DNA from: Actinomycetota bacterium | GTDB taxonomy: Bacteria; Actinomycetota; Acidimicrobiia; Acidimicrobiales; RAAP-2 | Length of the DNA stretch: 57,969 bases | Assembly: GCA_029850535.1 (NCBI GenBank) | Contig: JARCRU010000121.1 | Location: 1 to 57,969 of the forward strand | Direction: 5' to 3' | Shown here: piece after piece, positions 34,806 through 43,819 of the stretch | How positions within the stretch are numbered: the first letter of the stretch is position 1 | Layout: every line of letters starts with the position of its first letter | The notes under the pieces: model-generated | The model's database searches: none | What the model was told of the DNA's origin: nothing | Seen by the model: only the letters and a program-made list of their open reading frames with translations | Position numbers and translations under genes: made by a program

Positions 34806-35707
34806 CAACCGGCGTACTGGTGATGGCCTACGGCACACCGACCACCCCCGCGGACGTGGCGGCCTACTACACGCGTATCCGCCACGGCCGCCCCCCCACT
34901 GCGGAGCTGCTGAAGGAGCTCTCCGAGCGCTACCGCGACATTGGTGGCACCTCGCCCCTCGCCCAACGCACCGCCGCGCAGGTGTCCGCGATCGCCGCGG
35001 AGCTCGAGACCAGGGCTCCGGGCGCCTTCGACGTGCGGTTCGGCTCGAAGTACGAACCGCCGATGATCGAAGACATCGCTCCGGGCTTCGCGCTCGATGG
35101 GGTCACTGACGTCATCGGTCTCGTTCTCGCGCCGCACTCCTCGTCGATGTCCACCGATCAATACATGGCGCGAGCGCGCGCGTCCCTCGGCGAGGGGGTC
35201 AACTTCACCGAGATCGGTGCGTGGTGGGACCACCCAGGATTCTTGACCCTCATCGCCCAACGAGTGCTCGATGCCCTCGAACTCGTGCCCGACGAGCGTC
35301 GCGCCAGCACCGAAGTCATCTTTTCGGCGCATTCGTTGCCCGAGAAGATTCTCGCTCAGGGCGACACCTACCCCGAACAACTGCGTGAGAGTGCCGCGGG
35401 GGCGGCGCGAGTCGCCGGTATCACTAATTGGGACCTCGCGTGGCAGTCCGCTGGACGCACCGCCGACCCGTGGATTGGACCCGACATACTCCAGGTATTG
35501 CGTGCCAAAAAGGAGGCGGGGCTCACCGATGTCGTCTCGTGCCCCATTGGCTTCGTCTCCGATCACCTCGAGGTGCTCTTCGACATCGACATCCAAGCCC
35601 AAGAACTCGCACACGAGATCGGCCTAAACCTCGTGCGCACGGCGTCGCTCAACGACGACCCCGCGTTCATCGCGGTACTGGCCGACATCGTGATGGCGCG
35701 CGCGTGA
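34802..35707 (+). CDS. hemH: Coproporphyrin III ferrochelatase
   Basis: A 301-residue ferrochelatase-fold protein inserting iron into coproporphyrin III in Gram-positive type haem synthesis. The metal-site histidine lies in IFSAHSLPEKIL, the acidic partner in GFVSDHLEVLFDID, and SAGRTADPWIGPDI is the porphyrin loop. There is no cysteine cluster near the C terminus, unlike some actinobacterial homologues that carry [2Fe-2S]. It overlaps hemE and hemY (GTGA, 35704). The neighbouring hemY supports the coproporphyrin-dependent route; the chlorite-dismutase-like HemQ is not in this window. Confidence 0.93.
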   Translation: MTTGVLVMAYGTPTTPADVAAYYTRIRHGRPPTAELLKELSERYRDIGGTSPLAQRTAAQVSAIAAELETRAPGAFDVRFGSKYEPPMIEDIAPGFALDGVTDVIGLVLAPHSSSMSTDQYMARARASLGEGVNFTEIGAWWDHPGFLTLIAQRVLDALELVPDERRASTEVIFSAHSLPEKILAQGDTYPEQLRESAAGAARVAGITNWDLAWQSAGRTADPWIGPDILQVLRAKKEAGLTDVVSCPIGFVSDHLEVLFDIDIQAQELAHEIGLNLVRTASLNDDPAFIAVLADIVMARA

Positions 35708-37149
35708 GCGTGCGAACCTCCGTCGTCATCATCGGTGGAGGAATCGCCGGGCTCGCCGCGGCGTGGGAGCTCACCGGAGCCGACAAGGGGCCCGACCAGT
35801 CCTCGCCTCGGGTCGAACTCATCGAAGCCTCAGAGCATCTTGGCGGTGCACTCGCCTCGGACGAGTTCGCGGGACGCGTCGTCGACCTCGGGCCCGATGG
35901 TTTCCTTGCGCGACGTCCCGAGGCGGTGACACTCGCACGCGAACTCGGACTAGAGGATCGACTCGAGGCCATCGACGCGGCGGGTGCGTCCATATGGCTG
36001 AAGGGCGCACTCGAACCGCTACCCGGTGGACTGGTGCTCGGTGTACCGACCAACGCCAAGGCCCTCAAGGCGATGAAGGGACTCTCGTGGAGTTCGCGGT
36101 GGTCCGCGTGGCGCGACGAACACGCGCCGCGCAAGTTCAAAGTGACCGACGACGTGAGTATCGGGGCAATCTTGCGCGCCAAACTCGGCAGTGAGTTGAC
36201 CTACCAATTGATCGAGCCCATGGTCGGCGGCATCCAGGCCGGACGCGTGGACGAGCTCTCCGCAGCGGCCGTGTTCCCCGCCCTCTTCGAGGCCGCCCAG
36301 CGTGGAGGTTCGCTCATGAAGTCATTGCGTAGCGGTGCCGGCGCACCGAGTGGGCCGAGCGCCGAACGAGTCCTCGGCCCTCTCTTCATGTCGCTCACCA
36401 GTGGCGTGGGTTCGCTCGCGAGCGAACTCGAACGACAATTGCGCGAGCGCGGTGTCGTGATCCGCACCGCGACGTCGGCGACCGCACTACGGCCCTCACC
36501 TTCGGGAACCTATCCCTGGGAGGTCGATACGGCTGACACCTCAACGGGAGCCAGCGCCGTGATCCTCGCCACCCCGGCCCCCACCGCCGGGCGACTGACC
36601 GCCCACCTCAACGATCACCTCGCGGAGCTCTCGAGCATCAACAGTGCGGGGGCGGCCATGATCACTTTCGTCTTTGACGCGAGTGACACCGAGTTGCCCG
36701 CAACGGGCACCGGTGTGCTCATTCCACTCGGTACCGAGTGGAACAACGACATCATGATGACTACCGCCCTCACGTTCCTCGATCGAAAGTGGCCACACCT
36801 GCGTCGAGAAGGCGAAATCCTACTGCGCGCTCACGTCGGTCGGATTGACGACCGACGCAGCGAGGTGCTGGGCGACGACGCGTTGATCGAGCGTGTACGC
36901 CACGAGATCACGACGGTCCTCGGGCGCGTGGGTGTCCCCTTATTCGCACGCGTGCAGCGCTGGCCCCAGGGTCTGCCCCAGTACTACGTGGGGCACCAAG
37001 AGTTGGTGGCCAGGGCGCGCCAGAGCTTGGCACCCTTCGCGATTCGTCTCGCGGGCAGCGCCTACGACGGCGTCGGCATCCCCGCCAGCATTGGTTCAGG
37101 ACGTCGCGCCGCGCGCGAGGTGCGCGAGCTCCTCAGCGCAGGGGCCTGA
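35704..37149 (+). CDS. hemY: Coproporphyrinogen III oxidase (HemY/CgoX type)
   Basis: A 481-residue FAD enzyme that oxidises coproporphyrinogen III to coproporphyrin III with oxygen. The dinucleotide motif VIIGGGIAGLAAAWEL opens the protein, DGFLARRPEAVTLARELG follows, and the C-terminal FAD contact YDGVGIPASIGSGRRAAREV closes it. GTG at 35704 overlaps the hemH stop. Convergent with the HAD gene, 11 nt apart. Confidence 0.93.
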   Translation: MSVRTSVVIIGGGIAGLAAAWELTGADKGPDQSSPRVELIEASEHLGGALASDEFAGRVVDLGPDGFLARRPEAVTLARELGLEDRLEAIDAAGASIWLKGALEPLPGGLVLGVPTNAKALKAMKGLSWSSRWSAWRDEHAPRKFKVTDDVSIGAILRAKLGSELTYQLIEPMVGGIQAGRVDELSAAAVFPALFEAAQRGGSLMKSLRSGAGAPSGPSAERVLGPLFMSLTSGVGSLASELERQLRERGVVIRTATSATALRPSPSGTYPWEVDTADTSTGASAVILATPAPTAGRLTAHLNDHLAELSSINSAGAAMITFVFDASDTELPATGTGVLIPLGTEWNNDIMMTTALTFLDRKWPHLRREGEILLRAHVGRIDDRRSEVLGDDALIERVRHEITTVLGRVGVPLFARVQRWPQGLPQYYVGHQELVARARQSLAPFAIRLAGSAYDGVGIPASIGSGRRAAREVRELLSAGA

Positions 37150-37160
37150 ATCCTTCGGCG

Positions 37161-37649
37161 TCAGAGGTAGTAGCCCGAGTGGATGTAGAGACAGGGGACG
37201 CCCTCGGCCACGTACATCGCGTGATTGCCGGGATCGTCCTCGAAGGATAGTCGCACGTCAAAACCCGCTGCTTGGATGTCGTGCAACACGTCGCGTTTGA
37301 ACTCAGAGACCCCCGAATAGTCACCGAAATCTCGGGTGACCAGTAGGTCCCATCGCACGCCGAAACGTTCCAGCCACTCCACGGTCTTGGCCTGAACCCG
37401 GCGGGGCCGTCCCGTGACCAGCAACACCGCCAGGGAGGGATCGAGCAAGTCGAGCAACCGTGAGGTCTCAGAGATCAGCGGATCCTGGTCGCAGGCGTCG
37501 AAGAACGCGCGCCAATCACCCCAGCCGCGCAAGTGTTGACGCCCCGCCGCGTCGGCCAGCACACCATCGATGTCGACGATCACGCAAGGGGCAGCACTCA
37601 CCGGTCCTCGGCGCCAATACCAATGTTCTTGGGGATTAGTGGTGGTCAT
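37161..37649 (-). CDS. HAD-superfamily phosphatase
   Basis: A 162-residue HAD hydrolase. Motif I is VIVDIDGVLAD (nucleophile Asp and the acid/base Asp two residues on), motif II is LVTGRP, and motif IV is SFEDDPGN. The pattern resembles the 3'-phosphatase part of T4 polynucleotide kinase and related nucleic-acid end-repair phosphatases. No kinase or ligase is attached. The substrate is unknown. ATG at 37649 has GGGAGA upstream. It is divergent from the MprF-fusion gene with a 49-nt gap. Confidence 0.7.
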   Translation of the reverse strand: MTTTNPQEHWYWRRGPVSAAPCVIVDIDGVLADAAGRQHLRGWGDWRAFFDACDQDPLISETSRLLDLLDPSLAVLLVTGRPRRVQAKTVEWLERFGVRWDLLVTRDFGDYSGVSEFKRDVLHDIQAAGFDVRLSFEDDPGNHAMYVAEGVPCLYIHSGYYL

Positions 37650-37698
37650 GCGTTCTCCCAGGGTGTGAGAAGTTCAATCTCTGCGAGACTAGACGTGT

Positions 37699-40692
37699 AT
37701 GGGGGCGACCGAGCGACAGACGTTACCGATTCCCTATGGACATCACGTCTACGTCGTCAGCGACCTGAGCTTCTCGCCACAGACCTCCACCAGGAGCCGG
37801 CCCCTGGTGGAACTGTCGACACTTCTGGGCGACATCGACGATCCCGCCGTCGTCGTCGTCGCGGGGAATCTCTTCTTCCCCGATCCCGACCGCGACTTCG
37901 CCGACCAAGTTGCCGCCACACTCACTCACCTCAGTAATCTCGTCACGGCACTACGCGGGTTCCTGGCGCACGACATCCACCGTTTCTACGTTCTCCCGGG
38001 TAGCGACGACGCTGCTCTCGCCAGCGACGAACGCGCCCAGGCACTGCTCGAAGAACTGGGCGTCGTGCTCGCCAGCGACCTCGTACTCCAAGTGGCGTCG
38101 TCGGAGGGCGTGCGCGACCTCGCCGTTGCGGCTGGTTCGCACCGCATCGACGTCCACAACGTCGACGTGGCCGATCGCGCGGACGCTGATCGCCTCGAAG
38201 ACCCCGCCGCCCTCGCCAGTTTCGTCGCGTCACGGGTCCTCTACCGCCGTTTGGCGCCGTGGATCTGGCTGGTTCTGCTCGCACTCATCGGCGCCGACGC
38301 CTTCAACTCGTTGACCAAGTTGATTGGCCACTTCACTCACCACGTCTACAAGTTGAGAGCGCCGCACACCAATAGCTTCTGGGGCAATCTGATCGTCAAC
38401 CTCTCTGTGCTGATCATCGCCGAAGCCCTCGTGGTGGGCGCGGCGGGGCTCGTCGTGCGTCGGCGCTTCAATAGGTCCCACCACGCCGACGCCGAGAGCG
38501 AGCCTCTGGCCAACACGCTGGTGGATGGGGAAAACGCCCTCGACTTCGCCCGACGTATCGTCGAACGTGGCGGGGTGGGTGCGGTCGTCGGCGGTGCCCC
38601 GCGACCCGCTCTCGCATTTCTCGACCGTGGTGTCTGCGCGGTACCCGGTCCCTCGCGCACCGTCTTGATCAAGCGCGAGGGACGGCTGGGGCTGCCCCCC
38701 GTCTTCACCTCGGTGCTCCGCCTGGGCATCGTCGAGATCGAAGCGGCCAGTAACGTCCAGGTACGTCTCATCGGGGGTGAATCGCCACTGTCACGTTCGC
38801 GCCTCCTCGAACGTCTCGTGGGCGGGGCGCCGACGCAAGCGGGGCCCCCGCCCGGGACCACCACCCTGGGCTCGTGGCCCCACGGAACACCCTTTCCCCT
38901 CTCGGAGAGCCGACTGCATTCCCAGCGCCATCAGCGTTCGATACGACGCTGGGCCAGTGGCCTTCTCTTCCTCGACGGGCTCATCAACGTCGCGGTGACC
39001 GCCTCGCCGCCGTTGCGCACGCGACTACACACCGTGCTCAACGTGCTCCCGCTCGGCGTCGCCCAGTCCGCTGCCGTCGTCACCGCGGTGGCCGGCATCG
39101 CCATGATCATGTTGGCTCGCGGCGTTCGCCGCGGACAGCGTCGTGCCTGGTTCCTCGCCCTCGCCGCGCTCGCCATCACCGTGGTCGCTCACCTCGCGCG
39201 TGGAGGATCACTCCTCGCTTCGGTCGTGGCGATGTCCCTCGCCACGTTCTTGCTCCTACAACGCCGACTCTTTCTCGCCGCCTCGGACCGCAACAGCGCG
39301 AGCACCATCTTGCCGCGACTTATGAGTATCGCGGTGATTGCGGTCGTGGCGGCCGCCCTCGGCCTCGAGGCCGCGCCGCGACACCACTACGTGCTACCCA
39401 ACTTCGGGGTCGTGCTCATGGCCTGCGTCGAGCGTTTGGTGGGTCAGTACAACATCGCTCTCCCCGATCAGACCACGGACTTCGTCAATCCGGTGTTGTT
39501 GACCATTGGCATCTCCGTCGTCATCGCGACGCTCTACGTCCTCACTCGGCCGGTCGTGGACCGACGACTCTCGGGCACGGGCACTAACGCCGAGCGGCGC
39601 GTCGCCGAATTACGGGCGCGCGACATCGTACGACGTCACGGTCGCGGAACCCTGGACTACTTCGCCCTACGCGACGACAAGCAGTTCTTCTTCTTTCGTG
39701 ATTCACTGGTCGCCTACGCCGTCTACGGCGGTGTCGCACTGGTCTCGCCCGACCCGATCGGTCCCGAAGCCGAGCACACCGAAGTCTTCAACGCTTTTCG
39801 GGCCTACTCCGAGGCGCGCGGCTGGACCATCGCCATCATGGGCGCCGGGGCTGATTGGCTCGGCACCTATCACGCCGCCGGCATGCACTACCTCTACCTG
39901 GGCGACGAGGCCATCGTGGACGTACAGAAATTCTCGCTCGAGGGCGGGAAGATGAAGGGCCTGCGCCAGGCGACGACGCGCCTCAAGAAGCACGGCTACA
40001 CCGCCGCGTTCCTTGATCCGGCCGATATCGACCCGGGTCAGGTGACCGCGGTGCTCGAGTTGATCTCGATGCTGCGTCGCGGCGAGGGCGAACGCGGATT
40101 CTCAATGATGCTGGGTCGCCTCTTCGACCCCAAGGACAAGGGGCTGCTCCTCACTCTCGTCTACGGACCCGACGGGCGGCCGGCGGCGGCGTGCCAGTTC
40201 GTCCCCTCGCCCGCCATCAAGGGCTACTCACTCGACCTGATGCGCCGGGACCCGGGCGAACACCCCAACGGGCTGATCGACTTCGCGTTGTGCTCCACCA
40301 TCGAGCATCTCCAGGCTCAAGGTGCCCTGGGTCTCAGCCTCAACTTCGCGGCGTTTCGATCGGTACTCGACGGTGAACGCGGTGAAGGAACCTTCACCCG
40401 GGTCGAGCGCTGGACCCTTAAGCGGTTGTCGGGCATCCTCCCCATCGAATCGCTGTGGCTCTTCAACGCCAAGTATCACCCCCGCTGGCTGCCGCGTTAC
40501 ATCGTCTACCCCGCCGCCGAGAGTTTCGTGCCGGTGGTCGCAGCCATCTTGCGAGCCGAGTCCATCACTGAGATTCCCGTCGTCGGTCGCTTCCTCACGA
40601 ACGACCCACGCAATCGCCCCGGCACCGTGGTGCCCGCCGACGTCCTCGAAGCCGCGCGAGCGCTCAACGACAACACCACCCGGGGCGCGTAA
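37699..40692 (+). CDS. Degenerate metallophosphoesterase fused to MprF-type (DUF2156) phosphatidylglycerol aminoacyltransferase
   Basis: A 997-residue protein in three parts. Residues 1-150 look like a calcineurin-type metallophosphoesterase, but its metal motifs are changed: VVSDLSFS for DLHLG, VVAGNLFF for GDLF, and VLPGSDDA for GNHD. A membrane segment with two helices (about 173-240) follows, then a second soluble part to about 410 and several more helices to about 620. The C-terminal domain (about 640-985) matches the MprF/LysX catalytic domain: DKQFFFFRDSLVAYAVYGGV, SEARGWTIAIMGAG, QKFSLEGGKMKGLRQATTRL, and IDFALCSTIEHL. Relatives aminoacylate phosphatidylglycerol, changing envelope charge. 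No lysyl-tRNA synthetase domain. Aminoacyl donor unknown. Confidence 0.8.
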   Translation: MGATERQTLPIPYGHHVYVVSDLSFSPQTSTRSRPLVELSTLLGDIDDPAVVVVAGNLFFPDPDRDFADQVAATLTHLSNLVTALRGFLAHDIHRFYVLPGSDDAALASDERAQALLEELGVVLASDLVLQVASSEGVRDLAVAAGSHRIDVHNVDVADRADADRLEDPAALASFVASRVLYRRLAPWIWLVLLALIGADAFNSLTKLIGHFTHHVYKLRAPHTNSFWGNLIVNLSVLIIAEALVVGAAGLVVRRRFNRSHHADAESEPLANTLVDGENALDFARRIVERGGVGAVVGGAPRPALAFLDRGVCAVPGPSRTVLIKREGRLGLPPVFTSVLRLGIVEIEAASNVQVRLIGGESPLSRSRLLERLVGGAPTQAGPPPGTTTLGSWPHGTPFPLSESRLHSQRHQRSIRRWASGLLFLDGLINVAVTASPPLRTRLHTVLNVLPLGVAQSAAVVTAVAGIAMIMLARGVRRGQRRAWFLALAALAITVVAHLARGGSLLASVVAMSLATFLLLQRRLFLAASDRNSASTILPRLMSIAVIAVVAAALGLEAAPRHHYVLPNFGVVLMACVERLVGQYNIALPDQTTDFVNPVLLTIGISVVIATLYVLTRPVVDRRLSGTGTNAERRVAELRARDIVRRHGRGTLDYFALRDDKQFFFFRDSLVAYAVYGGVALVSPDPIGPEAEHTEVFNAFRAYSEARGWTIAIMGAGADWLGTYHAAGMHYLYLGDEAIVDVQKFSLEGGKMKGLRQATTRLKKHGYTAAFLDPADIDPGQVTAVLELISMLRRGEGERGFSMMLGRLFDPKDKGLLLTLVYGPDGRPAAACQFVPSPAIKGYSLDLMRRDPGEHPNGLIDFALCSTIEHLQAQGALGLSLNFAAFRSVLDGERGEGTFTRVERWTLKRLSGILPIESLWLFNAKYHPRWLPRYIVYPAAESFVPVVAAILRAESITEIPVVGRFLTNDPRNRPGTVVPADVLEAARALNDNTTRGA

Positions 40693-40708
40693 GTCAACCG
40701 CGCCCCGG
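40680..40708 (+). terminator. GC hairpin over the stop codon of the MprF-fusion gene
   Basis: CCGGGGCGCG and CGCGCCCCGG form a perfect 10-bp stem around a 9-nt loop that contains the TAA stop. No T-run. Confidence 0.45.
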
Positions 40709-40849
40709 CGATGAACTGAGCGAATCACTCCCGAGCACACACGCTCGTTCGTCGCTCGCGTTGCTTCCACGCGCGACGGCACGTAACTAGTGTTTGCGCC
40801 ACCCACGACGTCAGTTCAATTGCTCGTGTGGCGGGGTCCCCGACTGCGC

Positions 40850-42394
40850 TTACTTGCTCACTACCATCACGTAGGACGTCGGGGAGTGATAGGCAATGCC
40901 GTAACCGGTGTAGCTCGACCAAATCGCCACCCGACCGAGTTGGGGGTGCGGCACGTTGATCAGACACTCGCCGAAGGGGCTCGCCACGCAGTAGAAAGTC
41001 TGAGCTCCGAAGTGGACAGTCACCGGGTTCTGGGGGTAGATACCTTCGGAGTTGGCGATGATCCCGGTGACTTGGATAGTGGTGGGTTGCGAGGCTGACA
41101 CGGTCGGGCTCAATGTCACGGCCTGCAGACTCCATGTCGGCACCGGAATGACCCACTCGGGGTCGGTCGGCGCGGAGTAGCCAAAACGGTTATGCACCTG
41201 GGTGGTCACGCGATAGAGCGCTCGGTTCACCAGCCCCTTGATGATGCAGTTGGGTTGGTAGTACACCGGTGCGTGGCACGTCCACGTGCGCGCGCCATCG
41301 GTGATGGTGACCAAGTAGCCGTCAACGGGCGCGCCACCTTGATTCGTCGGCGGATGCTGATAGGTCCACACTTGACCACTCTCGATATTGCCCGACACGT
41401 CCCTGGGGGGCGTCGCCACGGAGGGCCCGCAGTATCCCGCCACGTGGTGGGTCGCGATGGTCCCCGCGGTGTCCACCGCGACGAATTCACTCGCCCCGTA
41501 GGTGACGCCGGTCCAATTGGCGACCGTATCGGTGGGTACCGGCGTCGAGAGCCACGTCGCCCCGGTGTGCGAGATGATCATGTCATTCACCCGCCCCGAC
41601 GATTCACCGGTCGCCACGAAGGTGTTGCAACCGAAGGCGGACGCGTTCATCTGCTGAGGCGCTGAGGCGCGGTGCGTCACCCACACGTAACCGAGCATCG
41701 ACGTGGCCGAGAGCCCCGAGGGGCTAAAGGCGCTGAAGACGCCGTTGCCGTAACTGATGGCGAACCACGGCGTTCCGGGAGTGCTGATGGTGTAGAAACT
41801 CCAGTTGAAGCCATTGAGCGAGATCAGCGCGTCGCCGTCCGCGCTGTCGACCGCGATGAATCGACCGTTGCCGTAGGTGACCGAATTGAGGAGGAACTGC
41901 GAGCGGGTCCAGGTGGTGACCCAGTGAGTGCCGTCGGTGGAGGTGTTCAACTGACCCAGGGCGCTCACCGCGAGAAATCGACCCGCCCCGTAGGTGATTC
42001 CCGTCCATTCGCCGCTCGGACCCGGTTGCGCAACCCAGTGCACGCCATCGCTCGACGTCATCTCCTCGAGACCCGTGTTCACCGCCGAGAGGGCGACGAA
42101 CTTCCCGGCGCCGTAGGCGACCGACTGCCACTGACCCGCTGGCGCCGCGTACGACCTCCACGTGACGGCGTTAGTCGACGACTCAACGACGTCACCGTGG
42201 CCGACGACGACGAAACGGCCCGCACCAAAGGTGGTGGCGTACCAACTCCCGCTCACACTGGGATTCGGAGCAATTCGCCACCCACCGACGGGTGTGGCGG
42301 CGAGGGCACCATGACTCGGATTAAGCATTGTGAACGCTGACGCCACCAATGTTGCCACCGCCACGCCCCGCCACCAACCTGCACTACGCCGCAC
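40850..42394 (-). CDS. Secreted seven-repeat propeller protein with FN3-like domain
   Basis: A 514-residue exported protein. A signal peptide ends near AAATPVGG (about residue 35). Seven copies of a blade of about 38 residues follow, each ending in a GAGRFVAVS-like strand (GAGRFVVVG, GAGKFVALS, GAGRFLAVS, GNGRFIAVD, GNGVFSAFS, GCNTFVATG, GASEFVAVD) after a W-x-x start. That count fits a seven-bladed beta-propeller of the sialidase/BNR-like type, but the Asp-box is only loosely kept. A fibronectin type III-like domain (about 325-420, GGAPVDGYLVTITDG and HNRFGYSAP) and an Ig-like end domain follow. No catalytic motif is visible, so a binding role is likely. GTG at 42394 has GGAAGG upstream. Confidence 0.7.
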   Translation of the reverse strand: MRRSAGWWRGVAVATLVASAFTMLNPSHGALAATPVGGWRIAPNPSVSGSWYATTFGAGRFVVVGHGDVVESSTNAVTWRSYAAPAGQWQSVAYGAGKFVALSAVNTGLEEMTSSDGVHWVAQPGPSGEWTGITYGAGRFLAVSALGQLNTSTDGTHWVTTWTRSQFLLNSVTYGNGRFIAVDSADGDALISLNGFNWSFYTISTPGTPWFAISYGNGVFSAFSPSGLSATSMLGYVWVTHRASAPQQMNASAFGCNTFVATGESSGRVNDMIISHTGATWLSTPVPTDTVANWTGVTYGASEFVAVDTAGTIATHHVAGYCGPSVATPPRDVSGNIESGQVWTYQHPPTNQGGAPVDGYLVTITDGARTWTCHAPVYYQPNCIIKGLVNRALYRVTTQVHNRFGYSAPTDPEWVIPVPTWSLQAVTLSPTVSASQPTTIQVTGIIANSEGIYPQNPVTVHFGAQTFYCVASPFGECLINVPHPQLGRVAIWSSYTGYGIAYHSPTSYVMVVSK

Positions 42395-42949
42395 GATACG
42401 TCCTTCCCTCTCGTTCAAACCTTGCAGTGTGACCTCACAACTCGCCCCACTAGTCCCCAACACGACCACAAATTATTTGTCGCTCGACGCGACCCTCAAA
42501 CGGGCGATTCGAGAATCGAGCCATGGTAGCTGCGGAGTGTGAAACTACTGTGAGTGCATCGTGAGAGTGAAGTGGTCGAGAGTTCGGATCCTTCACGGGT
42601 GCGCGAGAGCGACATCCGCAACATTTCCGGGCGAGATGAGCTCAGTTGTATTGATCGCCGGACAAGCCTCGGCAACTCCGAATCGCGGCCTTCTCTCCGC
42701 ACCACTTGACAAGTCCCTCCGTCAAAAAGCGAAATTGACGTACACCAACGACGTGTGAGGTGCTTCGAGCCGGGAAAATGGGAATTCGACGCCCCACTTC
42801 ATACTTCTCGCCCCTGAGCAGAGTCTCACGGCCATCTGGACCACCTCGGCCCGAGAACGCTGTGCCGTTGCGCTGGCGTTCTTCGACACCTCAGAGACCG
42901 CGGCGTGCTCACTCCGCGACTCCACCGTCAGGTCCACGGCGTCTCGCAC
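42395..42949. other. Intergenic stretch upstream of the propeller gene
   Basis: About 555 bases between two genes read in the same direction. It contains the candidate promoter listed separately, and otherwise AT/GC-mixed sequence with no convincing gene. A 75-codon frame starts with GTG immediately after the ATP-grasp stop (42949-42722) and has GC-rich third positions in its first half, but I do not trust it as a gene. Confidence 0.4.
42470..42499 (-). promoter_or_regulatory. Promoter of the propeller-protein gene
   Basis: On the minus strand TTGAGG (42499-42494), an 18-nt spacer and TAATTT (42475-42470), about 76 nt before the GTG at 42394. Confidence 0.35.
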
Positions 42950-43819
42950 CTACTGGGCACACCTTCGTTGGATTGCGCGTGCGCAGCGCGCGGCGGCCCG
43001 GTCGTCATAAGGCAAAAACAAGTTCGGTTCGACCAGTTCCAACTCCATCAGTTGCCAACCGTCGGGTGTGTAGACCACGTCGACTCGACCATAGGCGAGA
43101 CCAGCGAAAGGGCCGGTCAGCAACTCTTTCGCGAGATCTAACGCCGCCGGTTCCGCTTCGCTTCGTGACATCTGACGGGTGCGGAATTCGCCGTCGCGTT
43201 CCGAGGGGGCGACGTTCAGGTGGGCTCTCTTGGTCATGGCGTGCGAGAACTCTCCGTCGAAGAAGATCATCGCGCGCTCGCCATACTCGTCGATGGAGGA
43301 CACGTAGGGTTGAATGACCGCACATCGACCCGAGTGATGTAGTCGCTCGACGTGCTGGCGAGCGCCCACGTCGCCAGCGGAAAAACGTGCGGCATCGATG
43401 GAACCCGCGCCGACGGCGGGCTTCACCACGACGTCGCCCTTCGGGAACACTGGCACCTCACCCACTTCGCAGTAGGTGGTGGGGATGACCGCGAACCCCT
43501 GATCGGCCAGGTCGCCCAAGTAGTGCTTGTCACTGGAGTATTCGAGCACGTCGTAGGGGTTGATCAGCCTCGCGCGCGCGTGCGCCCAACTAAGGAACTC
43601 CGGGTACTTCGCGGCGTAGCCCCAGGTCGAGCGCACCACCACGAGGTCGTACGACTCCCAGTCCACCTGTTCGTCGTCCCACACCTCGAGGGTGGCCCGC
43701 ACCCCGAGTCGGGACAACTCGGCAACGAGGAGTGGCGAATCCACGTCCACGTGAGCCTGCAGCGAGGGCGTCGCCCCCGCCAGGGCGAATCGTGACGTGG
43801 CGAGCGCGACGCGACTCAC
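42950..43819 (-). CDS. ATP-grasp domain protein (glutathione synthetase/DcsG-like)
   Basis: A 289-residue protein of the ATP-grasp superfamily. The start is VSRVALATSRFALAG. Family text includes DLVVVRSTWGYAAKYPEFLSW, LINPYDVLEYSSDKHYL, VVVKPAVGAGSIDAARF (nucleotide-binding lysine) and LMELELVEPNLFL (metal-binding glutamates ending the fold). Such enzymes join a carboxylate to an amine or thiol using ATP; the closest characterised types are DcsG-like and glutathione synthetase-like ligases, but the substrate is not known. GTG at 43819 overlaps the nuoN stop (GTGA), so it is translationally coupled to complex I. It is the last gene of that operon as far as I can see. Confidence 0.8.
   Translation of the reverse strand: MSRVALATSRFALAGATPSLQAHVDVDSPLLVAELSRLGVRATLEVWDDEQVDWESYDLVVVRSTWGYAAKYPEFLSWAHARARLINPYDVLEYSSDKHYLGDLADQGFAVIPTTYCEVGEVPVFPKGDVVVKPAVGAGSIDAARFSAGDVGARQHVERLHHSGRCAVIQPYVSSIDEYGERAMIFFDGEFSHAMTKRAHLNVAPSERDGEFRTRQMSRSEAEPAALDLAKELLTGPFAGLAYGRVDVVYTPDGWQLMELELVEPNLFLPYDDRAAARCARAIQRRCAQ

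Noticed and set aside
42722..42949. A 75-codon frame starting with GTG right after the ATP-grasp stop, minus strand
   Set aside because: First half has GC-rich third positions and a faint likeness to IS3 OrfA N termini, but the second half loses the codon pattern and no family match holds up.
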